Shown here: positions 30,603 through 39,026 of the stretch, piece by piece
How the letters are laid out: the number at the start of each line of letters is the position of its first letter
Numbering within the stretch: position 1 is the stretch's first letter
Assembly: GCF_000988165.1 (NCBI RefSeq)
Contig: NW_020169296.1
Coordinates: 62,001 to 126,000 of the forward strand
Length of the DNA stretch: 64,000 bases
Origin: Vairimorpha ceranae
Lineage: Eukaryota; Microsporidia; Nosematidae
Reading direction: 5' to 3'
The notes under the pieces: model-generated
What the model saw: the letters and a program-made list of their open reading frames with translations, nothing else
The model's database searches: none
Told to the model about the DNA's origin: nothing
Made by a program: the position numbers and the translations under genes

Positions 30603-30878
30603 TTATCTTTTGTAAAATAACAATCCATAGAATATATAAGTCATATCTACAACATACAAGATATATTTTTCAGAAGGATAACAACCAACCATATTTGAAA
30701 ATGAAAGAGGAATTAATCCATAAATAGCAAACTGTGAATTAATAAACAGTGCACTAAAAAGGGAACCTATTGTTAAAAAAATATAAAAAATAAAAGCAGA
30801 AGAATCAACATAGCTAAAAAAGTCATCTTCACTAAATATATATTTCTTACTTAATTTACTTTCTGATTTTTTGTTCAT
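30603..30878 (-). CDS. Small membrane protein, possibly Asterix/PAT10-like
   Basis: A 91-aa protein with a hydrophilic N-terminus and two to three hydrophobic helices (about residues 26-46, 48-62 and 72-88). The arrangement, with FYIFLTIGSLFSALFIN, then IPLSFSN between helices and a final helix ending before a short tail, recalls Asterix (WDR83OS/PAT10), an ER factor that shields membrane-protein helices during insertion. Asterix has ISFANSR at the equivalent place. Similarity is weak and could reflect hydrophobic composition. ACCCTAAAGAGC precedes the ATG, supporting a real gene. Confidence 0.55.
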   Translation of the reverse strand: MNKKSESKLSKKYIFSEDDFFSYVDSSAFIFYIFLTIGSLFSALFINSQFAIYGLIPLSFSNMVGCYPSEKYILYVVDMTYIFYGLLFYKR

Positions 30879-32094
30879 GCTCTTTAGGGTATTATTTACA
30901 CTAAAAATGCAAATAAAGAATAAATCATTGGCACTTAAAAAATCAATAAGTTATAAGCATGTGTAAATTTTTATTAATAATTAAGTAATTTAAATATGGA
31001 ATAATATAATTTTTGTAATGATACTGTAATCCGTTTATTTTCATATTTTAGTTTGATAATCCAATTAATTTAAGTAAATTTATTTGTGCTTAAAATAATA
31101 TTTAATTTGAGTTATAGACGATAATAAAATTTCAATCATTTTATTTTTTTTAAGATGATTGTAAGGTAATAATATCTTTGTTATATTTTAGTGTCAATAC
31201 ATTGAAATTCAACAAGTAATAAAAATATCATTTAAAATAATTAACATTATTTATACAAAGTTAAAAACTTTTTGAAAGCATAAATGTTCAAACAAAATAT
31301 ATAATTTTTTTTTAAAAATTAAAATTTCTGTGCATAAACAATACAGTGAGGGACGATTTATTCCTCCCACTAAAATGTAGATTTTATCCTTCTAATAAGG
31401 TTAAAGACATCTCTCGTCTAAACTAAAAGCAGTTTAAGAGATATATCGGGGTTCGTTGCTAATTAAAACCTATAATCGAAGTATTTAATTAACTTGTGTT
31501 TTTTAAATAATTTTTTTATTTGAAAAGTTATTCATCCTTGACGATTTTATCCACCCCCTTTTGAGAAAATAGTAAATAAAATTGCCTTCCGATGTATAAC
31601 TTAAAAAATAATTTTAAGCAAAGCCTGGCACAAAAAGATTAAAAAAGCATTACAACTTAAATTATACATTTTGCTGTCGTAATAATTTTTTATTTTATTG
31701 TACATATTTACTAGATGTTATTCACAAAATTGTTCTATAGTACAAACGCAATAAATTTTTTAATAACACAGAAATTTTACAGCTAGAAGTTATGTAAAAA
31801 ATACAATACTTTTGTCAGCCAATCTGCATAATGTTGTAAAGTTCTTTTTAGGAATATTTGCTAATTTTTTCATAAATTAAATAAAATTAATTAAAAACGC
31901 AATTTGATTAATTTGACACCTTGGCAATAATGTTTTAACGCTTTTATTAAAACATGCCAATAAATTATTGGCAAATCATTTGGATCAATAAAATCAAAGG
32001 TTTTAACTTAAACAATAAAAATATTATTAAATCCATTTCCTACAAAAAGTCTTCAGAATGTAACATTAAAGTTTTTCACCAATTTGTTTATTTT
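30879..32094. other. Intergenic stretch with a structured segment
   Basis: No protein gene is supported; a plus-strand frame at 31954-32172 overlaps the HSP104 promoter and start and looks spurious. A G+C-richer structured segment lies at 31340-31490 and is listed as a candidate RNA. Confidence 0.55.
31340..31490 (-). ncRNA. Candidate snRNA-like structured RNA (possible U5)
   Basis: Two inverted repeats stand out. At 31409-31442, ATCTCT and TAAACT pair with AGTTTA and AGAGAT, leaving a four-base bulge and a six-base loop. At 31346-31370, GTG-AGG and CCT-CAC elements form a smaller hairpin. Read on the minus strand the first hairpin has loop GCTTTT between AAACT and AGTTT, with the bulge on its 3' side. 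An ACATTTTAG stretch then resembles an Sm site and the second hairpin is terminal. That order matches U5 snRNA (invariant loop GCCUUUUAC, 3'-side internal loop, Sm site, terminal hairpin). The loop is one base short of the consensus, so the identity is uncertain. Confidence 0.35.
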
Positions 32095-32122
32095 TTCAGG
32101 AAAATTCTAGAATTTTCTAGAA
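32095..32122 (+). promoter_or_regulatory. Heat-shock element, six contiguous units
   Basis: Six alternating TTC and GAA triplets, each separated by exactly two bases, run without interruption (TTC at 32095, 32105, 32115; GAA at 32100, 32110, 32120). This is the binding site for trimeric heat-shock factor. It ends 36 bases before the HSP104 ATG and is followed by TATATAATA (32132-32140) and ACACCCCT. Confidence 0.93.
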
Positions 32123-32158
32123 TAAAAAAAGTATATAATAAAAAAAAATTACACCCCT

Positions 32159-34699
32159 ATGTCACAAAATAAATGTACTAATAAAGCACGTGAACTTATT
32201 GAACAGGCAATGGCAAAGGCAACTCTTAATAGAAACACACAATTAGAACCAGAACATTTTTTAAACGTACTACTTGAAGATTCAAATTCTATTTTAAGAA
32301 AAGTTCTCCCCAAAGAAGAAACGAATATTTGGATTGATAAAATTATCAATAAAATTAATACATTTGGTAAGGCAGGTCAACCAGTAGAACCACAATTTAC
32401 TTACAAAATATCACAAATTTTAAAAACTGATGATGAATATATTTCTGTTGATTCTATTTTAATTAATATTCTTGCATTAGACAGCATAAAGAGCTATTTA
32501 AAAGATGCAGAAGAAATAATAAAGAAATTGAAAAGTTTTAGAGGCAATAAGAAGATGGATAATGTAGATGCGGATGATACAGAAAATGTAATGTCAAAAT
32601 TTGCTGTAGACATGGTTGCACAAGCACGCCAAAATGTTTTTGATCCTGTTATTGGACGTGAACAAGAGATTAGAGAAATTATTGAAATTTTATGTAAAAA
32701 AACAAAAAGTAATGCAATTATGGTAGGAAAACCTGGTGTGGGTAAAACTGCTATAGTAAATGGAATAGCACAGAGGATAGCAAATGGAGATGCACCTGGA
32801 TTAAAAAATGCTAAAATTTATAATGTAGATATTGGAGGGATGGTAGCAGGTGCCTGTCATAGAGGAGATTTTGAACAAAGATTAAAGGATTTAATTAAAG
32901 AAGCCGAAACAACCCCTGGTGTAATTTTATTTATAGATGAAATACATATTATTTTAGGAGCAGGTAAAACATCTGATAGTGCTATGGATGCGGCTAACAT
33001 GCTTAAGCCAGGTTTAGCAAATGGTTCTATAAAATGTATTGGTGCTACGACAGAAGATGAATATAGAAAATATGTAGAATCAGATCCTGCATTTGAAAGA
33101 AGATTTGTACAAGTTCCAATAAGAGAACCTTCAGTTGAAGATTCTATTACAATGTTAAGAGGTATAAGAGAGAGAATGGAATTACATCACGGTGTAAAAA
33201 TTAGTGATAATGCTTTAGTTTATGCAGCCAATGCTTCTAAACAGTATATTCCTAATAGAAGATTACCAGATATAGCAATTGATTTAATTGATAGTGCTTG
33301 TGCTAGTGCTGTTATTTCTTTAGAAAGTCAACCGAAGGAAATATTAGAAGCAAAAAATAAATTATGGTCTTTAGAATTAGAAAAGACAAGTTTAGAAATG
33401 GATTTAAAAAATACGCCTAATTCTGAAATATTACTAAAGAAGTTGGAAGAGATTCAAAAAAGGATTGAAGTTATTAAAGAATCAATGGTACCTTTAGAAG
33501 AAAATTATCAAAATGAAAAGAAAGACATTATACAAGCAAAAGAATTACGTAAAAAGTTGGAAGATACAAGAATTAAATTACAACAAGCAGAAAGAGATAG
33601 ACAGTCATACTTGGCTTATGATCTTAAAACAAATGTTATACCAATTCTAGAAGAGGAATTAACAAAATTAACAGGAGTAGAAATAATTGAGACACATCAT
33701 GTTGCAGAAAAAATAAGTAATTGGACAGGTATTCCTGTTAAGAGATTGACAATGAAAGAAAATGAAAGATTATTGGGAATGTCTAATAGGATTAAACAGC
33801 GAATTTTCGGGCAAGATGAAGCAGTTGATACTATAACTGCTTCTATATTGCAATCGCGTGTAGGTCTTGCACGAAAAGATAAGCCTATTGGTGCTTTTCT
33901 TCTTTTAGGACCAAGTGGTGTTGGAAAAACAGAATTAGCAAAAGCCGTGGCTGCTGAGTTATTCGATGATGAAAAGAATATGGTAGTTTTAGACATGAGT
34001 GATTATGGAAATGAATTGTCTGTTACGAAATTAATTGGTGCATCTGCGGGATATGTCGGTTATAACGAAGGAGGATTTCTTACAGAACCAATTAGACGTA
34101 AACCTTACAATGTAATTCTTCTAGATGAAGTTGACTTGGCTCATCAATCTGTACTTAATGTTTTATATCAATTACTCGATGAAGGTCGTATCACCGATGG
34201 AAAGGGTGTTGTAGTTGATTTTAGAAATTGTGTAATTATTATGACTTCTAATCTTGGACAACATGTAATTATGAATTCTAATGGAATTGGAGATAATGAG
34301 AAAGTAGAGTTAGAACAAATAGTACTTAAAAGATTTGGTCCACCATTTGTAAACAGGATTGATAATGTGATATATTTTAATCAGTTAGATTATGCATGCC
34401 TTGGTAGAATTTTAGATTATCAAATTAATGAATTGAATAAAACACTAGAAGAAAAAAATATTAAATTTGCTATTAGTAATGCTGTAGCTCAAGAAATGGT
34501 TTTAAAAGCGCATTCTTCTGTTTATGGTGCGAGATTAATGAAAAGGCTTGTACAAACGCATTTTACAAGTGCTCTGACACAATTTTTATTGAAGAGAACT
34601 GATAATGAAAATTTGTATATTAAGTGTTTTGAAAAGAATGAGAATCAGCCAGGTGAGTTAGTGGGGGATTATGTTTACCAATTTCAAAAATTTAATTAA
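32159..34699 (+). CDS. HSP104: HSP104/ClpB protein disaggregase
   Basis: A hexameric AAA+ disaggregase, 846 aa (yeast Hsp104 908). It has a Clp-N domain (residues 1-140), NBD1 with Walker A GKPGVGKT (190-197) and Walker B LFIDE, a full coiled-coil middle domain (about 390-510), and NBD2 with Walker A GPSGVGKTE, Walker B ILLDE and the sensor-1 strand IIMTSN. The NBD2 pore loop GYVGY is intact. In NBD1 the conserved pore-loop Tyr (family KYRG or KYKG) is His: GACHRGDFEQRL, residue 234. The acidic C-terminal tail of Hsp104 is missing. A six-unit heat-shock element, a TATA box and ACACCCCT lie just upstream, so heat induction is very likely. Confidence 0.97.
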   Translation: MSQNKCTNKARELIEQAMAKATLNRNTQLEPEHFLNVLLEDSNSILRKVLPKEETNIWIDKIINKINTFGKAGQPVEPQFTYKISQILKTDDEYISVDSILINILALDSIKSYLKDAEEIIKKLKSFRGNKKMDNVDADDTENVMSKFAVDMVAQARQNVFDPVIGREQEIREIIEILCKKTKSNAIMVGKPGVGKTAIVNGIAQRIANGDAPGLKNAKIYNVDIGGMVAGACHRGDFEQRLKDLIKEAETTPGVILFIDEIHIILGAGKTSDSAMDAANMLKPGLANGSIKCIGATTEDEYRKYVESDPAFERRFVQVPIREPSVEDSITMLRGIRERMELHHGVKISDNALVYAANASKQYIPNRRLPDIAIDLIDSACASAVISLESQPKEILEAKNKLWSLELEKTSLEMDLKNTPNSEILLKKLEEIQKRIEVIKESMVPLEENYQNEKKDIIQAKELRKKLEDTRIKLQQAERDRQSYLAYDLKTNVIPILEEELTKLTGVEIIETHHVAEKISNWTGIPVKRLTMKENERLLGMSNRIKQRIFGQDEAVDTITASILQSRVGLARKDKPIGAFLLLGPSGVGKTELAKAVAAELFDDEKNMVVLDMSDYGNELSVTKLIGASAGYVGYNEGGFLTEPIRRKPYNVILLDEVDLAHQSVLNVLYQLLDEGRITDGKGVVVDFRNCVIIMTSNLGQHVIMNSNGIGDNEKVELEQIVLKRFGPPFVNRIDNVIYFNQLDYACLGRILDYQINELNKTLEEKNIKFAISNAVAQEMVLKAHSSVYGARLMKRLVQTHFTSALTQFLLKRTDNENLYIKCFEKNENQPGELVGDYVYQFQKFN

Positions 34700-34934
34700 A
34701 TTTTATATTTTATTTTAATTATATGTTTTTTATAAAGATTGCTATTATCAATTTTTTTAAACGCAAATTAAATTTTACTTTTTTCATGAAAATTGCTAAT
34801 ATATTAAATTTTTTACTTTATATTTTTTTAATAAATTACTAAAATATTCAATTTTTATGAAAATTGCTAATATATTATTTTTTTATATTTTTTAAAATAT
34901 TTAATTGATAACTTAACATACAAAAAACAAATCC
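34700..34934. repeat. Direct repeats between HSP104 and Dicer 3' ends
   Basis: The 21-mer ATGAAAATTGCTAATATATT plus A occurs at 34786-34806 and again at 34857-34877, each followed by a T-rich run and TATATTTTTT. A degenerate third copy begins near 34729. The array lies between the convergent 3' ends and is non-coding. Confidence 0.7.
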
Positions 34935-37900
34935 TTAGCATTCATAAACATTTTCAGTCATGAGTTTTAGTACTGTCTTAAAAAACATGTCTGTCATCTC
35001 GAAATCAAACTCAGAATCTAAAATTACTGCACCTGCTAGTGCCTCAAAAATGTCACCATAACATTTACTTACTTTATTATTATTAAAATCTCTTGTTTGA
35101 TCGCTTAATCCAGTAAAGGAGAAGTCGTAGAGTCCAGATTTAAATAGAATCATTGCAAATGTGTGATTATTAACAAGACTTTTTCGATGTGTATGGAGAG
35201 TTTCTGGGTCAGCATCCGTGTATTTAAAAAAAATATAATCAGATACTTTAAGATCAAGAAAGCAATCACCTACAAGTTCTAATTTTTGAAATCTTTCTGA
35301 GCCAAAAATATTATCTTTATACGAAGGATGTATCATGGCTTTTTCAATGTATCCTTTATTCTTAAATGTGTAATTAATAATTTTTTCTACTTTTAAAATA
35401 TTAGCAAGAGGTAATATTCCTTCATATTCACATAGTAGAATTATATTTGGTGTTTTAGTCATAAAATTATTACTATGTCTTTTACTTCCATGATTTTCTA
35501 ATATACCTATACTTTTAATAAAATTCCATGCCTTTTGAAATCCCTGTTCTATATAATGAACCCCAATCAATGACTCGACTATATCAGCATAGACTTTTTT
35601 ACCTTTTTCTAAATTTGTATCTTGAGATTGTTTTCTACTGTACAACTTAACAAAATTATACTGATTATTATTCTGAAATAAATTTTTTAAATTTAGACTT
35701 TCTATAAGAGATTTATCAAATTCTAAATCGAGAATGGCAGGTGGTTGAAATAGATGTTCTGTATATCTATTAAGTGAAAAATATTTTTGTAAATTTATCT
35801 GTCGGCCAACTCTGTACAAATGATCATTGCAAACTAAACCATCTTTAGTGCTTACAAGCTTATTAAGATTATATCCACATTCAGTAAATAAAAATTTACT
35901 GACAGAATATTTTAATACTGAATCCCCAATAAACTCAAATCTTTCATATCCTAAATCATTTTGCTGTCCATTCAAAGAATCTTGCAAAGTAAAAGATATC
36001 GCTAAGTTAGAATGAGAAATAGAAAAGTTCATATTAACTTTAAATTCGTAAGTTAATGCCAATATTTCAAATATGTTAAAATATTCTACAAATCTTTTAT
36101 AATCACTCTTTATACTTTTCTTAACAACTGTCACGTAAATTATTTCACAAGCATGAAATTCGGGTTCTTTTTCTTTTTTATGAGAAAAAGGTACAGCAGT
36201 AAAAATGACATTTTTATTTTTACCGCTATTCGATAAATTAATTCCATACAAAAATATAAAATACTCTAAAAATGTGTATTCTTTTTTCGATAAATCTAAA
36301 TTTTTACGATTTTTAATCTTAGAATTTGTAATATCTGTAAATTTTTTATCTGTATCTTCTACATATTCATAAAATAACTTAGTAATGGGATTAAATAATA
36401 AATAGTTGTTAAGAATACTATGATTATTAACATCGTATACACTCCCAAAAAAGAAGTTTTCATACAATTCGTTCATGTATTCAAAATCAATCTCTAAATT
36501 TTTTATAGGCAACACATAATAAGCATATTTCCGACCTACAGTTTGACTACACGTAATGCGCTTAAAATTTACACCGAAAAAAACAACTTGAAAATTTAAA
36601 ATTATATTTTTTTCGTGTTGTGTAAAACTTATTCTTTTTATAAATCGTACTTCTGTATTTTTATAGTTAACTTTCTCTGTAAATGTTTCACCTGTACAAA
36701 TTCCAATATTACTATTATTAAACAAATATAAACTCATTGTATCAGAAAAGCATTTAAAGCAATCGGCCTGCTTTCTTAAAACTTCTTCTGGATCAAAAAA
36801 AGGAAAATTTTTTTGTGTTATATCGAAATAATAATCTTTTTTAAACTTGTCATATTCTTCATATCCATCTTTTATATTATTTATAAGTACATATGCCTCT
36901 TCTAATGATTGAAAATCAATATCATAGATCTTTTTTATACTTTTGATGTAAAAAAGATTTTCATTAATAAATTTACTTTTTACAGGCAAAAAATTGCTGT
37001 CTAAATATCCCGACTCTACCAATTTTATAATAAATCTATAGCACGCATCTTTATTGGCATCCTTTTTCACAGAAAATTCATCAGATTTAAATGTAGCTAA
37101 TAAAGCATTATTATTAACAATTTTAGGAAATTCAAGACAACAGATAAATGTATTAGGCTTGCTACCATTATAATATATTCTATTTGGTACTAAACATCTA
37201 ATAAATAAATAATTTTCATGAAATAATCTATTAATTAAATAAAATATGTGTTCATAAAAAGGTATTGAATACTCCCAAGGAAGTGTAGGATTTATGTAAT
37301 GAGAGTCTTCTCTTGTGTTATATTGCTTATCTTTTTTTACAAAATAAGAATAAAATTTATCAATAGATTCTAATTTACAGATATTATTTATCAAAGCAGT
37401 AGGAAAAGACTCACTTTCTTTTAAAAAAATAATAGTTTTAAATTTAGGTAATATTTTTTCATCTACTGGATCTATAATAAATAACGTTGATTCTTCTAAA
37501 TCCGCATCTAAAGAAATAAAATCTTTGATAAAATAAACATCTTTACTTTCAAATTCAATATGTCCATAAATATACACTGGACCGCACTGAAGATAATTTT
37601 TAATTATTTTTTGTTTTTCAAATAATATTGATAAACTTTTTCCATATTCAAGATCTTTATCTGTCGGTGGTATGCTACTTATTTTGCTTTGGTTAATACA
37701 CTTGCTAATTAATTCAATTGCTTCTAAAATGTCACTTTTTTCTAGTTCACTTAGCCTATTTAATAATTTAACATAAAATTCACTATTTTTATTTTCAATA
37801 GTATTTTTCAGTAATCTTTTACATTTTGCGTAATTAATAAATTTATTCGGCGTTTTAGATGAGATTGTAATACATTTTATATTATTTTTTATATCATCAT

Positions 37901-38330
37901 CTTGCTTACTGGCTAGAATAGATTGAAAATAAATAGAGAAATCATCTGTAGGATCTTTTATAAATGAAATACATTTAGGCTTTTTTAGATCATATGCAAT
38001 GCCATCTATATAAAATATTTTAAAGGCGTGTATAAAATCTGCTTTTATCTCACAATTTATTATAATAACATCATAATGGTACACATTTATAAGACCTTGC
38101 CAGGCTAAAAAAATAAATTTTGAAGGATGAATACACAATTTACTGGTCTCTTTAATAAAAGGTATAAGATCTACAAATTTCAGCTTATAATTAGATAAAA
38201 ATAATTTATCATCAGTTATTAATAAATACTTATCATTACTAGCCATGATTTGTTCTATTTCTCTTTTATATTCATTTTTAGACTCTATACCTAAAGTCTC
38301 AATTTTCGTAATAATTTCATTAAAATTCAT
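34935..38330 (-). CDS. DCL1: Dicer-like ribonuclease III
   Basis: An 1131-aa RNA-interference nuclease that cuts long dsRNA. A Dicer dimerisation domain is visible about residues 405-445 (TFKSDEF...ACYRFIIKLVESGYL). Tandem RNase III domains follow. In domain a, ERFEFIGDSVLKY (about 795) and VYADIVESLIG (about 913) supply the catalytic acids. In domain b, QKLELVGDCFLDL (about 1016) and CYGDIFEALAG (about 1093) do the same. All eight metal-binding positions look intact. No Walker A GKT is found in the N-terminal 350 residues, although YDVIIINCEI (about 80-90) may be an eroded helicase motif II. No dsRBD follows domain b. GAGGGTTA precedes the ATG. Confidence 0.92.
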   Translation of the reverse strand: MNFNEIITKIETLGIESKNEYKREIEQIMASNDKYLLITDDKLFLSNYKLKFVDLIPFIKETSKLCIHPSKFIFLAWQGLINVYHYDVIIINCEIKADFIHAFKIFYIDGIAYDLKKPKCISFIKDPTDDFSIYFQSILASKQDDDIKNNIKCITISSKTPNKFINYAKCKRLLKNTIENKNSEFYVKLLNRLSELEKSDILEAIELISKCINQSKISSIPPTDKDLEYGKSLSILFEKQKIIKNYLQCGPVYIYGHIEFESKDVYFIKDFISLDADLEESTLFIIDPVDEKILPKFKTIIFLKESESFPTALINNICKLESIDKFYSYFVKKDKQYNTREDSHYINPTLPWEYSIPFYEHIFYLINRLFHENYLFIRCLVPNRIYYNGSKPNTFICCLEFPKIVNNNALLATFKSDEFSVKKDANKDACYRFIIKLVESGYLDSNFLPVKSKFINENLFYIKSIKKIYDIDFQSLEEAYVLINNIKDGYEEYDKFKKDYYFDITQKNFPFFDPEEVLRKQADCFKCFSDTMSLYLFNNSNIGICTGETFTEKVNYKNTEVRFIKRISFTQHEKNIILNFQVVFFGVNFKRITCSQTVGRKYAYYVLPIKNLEIDFEYMNELYENFFFGSVYDVNNHSILNNYLLFNPITKLFYEYVEDTDKKFTDITNSKIKNRKNLDLSKKEYTFLEYFIFLYGINLSNSGKNKNVIFTAVPFSHKKEKEPEFHACEIIYVTVVKKSIKSDYKRFVEYFNIFEILALTYEFKVNMNFSISHSNLAISFTLQDSLNGQQNDLGYERFEFIGDSVLKYSVSKFLFTECGYNLNKLVSTKDGLVCNDHLYRVGRQINLQKYFSLNRYTEHLFQPPAILDLEFDKSLIESLNLKNLFQNNNQYNFVKLYSRKQSQDTNLEKGKKVYADIVESLIGVHYIEQGFQKAWNFIKSIGILENHGSKRHSNNFMTKTPNIILLCEYEGILPLANILKVEKIINYTFKNKGYIEKAMIHPSYKDNIFGSERFQKLELVGDCFLDLKVSDYIFFKYTDADPETLHTHRKSLVNNHTFAMILFKSGLYDFSFTGLSDQTRDFNNNKVSKCYGDIFEALAGAVILDSEFDFEMTDMFFKTVLKLMTENVYEC

Positions 38331-39026
38331 TAACCCTCTTTATGCAGAAAAAATTTATAGTTTTTTTAAATAAAAATTTGAAGTATAGAACGTTAAAATT
38401 TATTTTAAAATATTATTTTTATTTACCAAATCAAACATTTGACATGATAGTTAAAAGATTGATATATTAATATTAAGAAACAACATCATAATACTCTATA
38501 GTTTGATTTTATGTAGAAATATTTACTTTATACCAAATATCTAAAATAAAGATTAAGAAAAAGTAATACATTTATTTTATATGAATATAGCAATTATTTG
38601 AAAAAATGTTGTATTTGTATAAAAAATTGTAAATGCTTTATCAAAAATTAGTATATTAAAACTTGATACTTAAAATTCAGTTAACAAAAAAGTTGTAAAG
38701 AAACATTTACAAAGAATATTTTAAATATTTGCTACAATGATTTTTTATTTGTACTTCTACTTGTAATATCTTATCTAATGTTGTAATATATTTAAGCTTT
38801 GAATAGGAGACAATATATTTAATTAACTTTTATCCCTTAACTATGTAATTTAAAAAAATAAATATTTGTCGAGTAAGGATAAATATTGTAAGGCAGTAAA
38901 AATAATTAATGAACAAAAGTATTGTTTTTTGTTATTAAGTTATAAAAATAAAATATTATTAATCGATCATTGCAGATATTTAAATTTCTAATATAAAATT
39001 CGTGATTTTATTATTAACCCATCAAA
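38331..39026. other. Divergent intergenic region Dicer / TPP1-like
   Basis: About 700 AT-rich bases. G- and C-runs lie next to the two start codons. I see nothing else in it. Confidence 0.55.

Noticed and set aside
31441..31466. GGGGTTCGTTGCT as a possible tRNA T arm
   Set aside because: The T-stem does not close, and no D or anticodon arm is present at the right distance on either strand.
31954..32172. 72-codon plus-strand frame overlapping the HSP104 start
   Set aside because: It runs through the heat-shock element and TATA box, has no CCC/GGG signal, and its composition is that of non-coding DNA.
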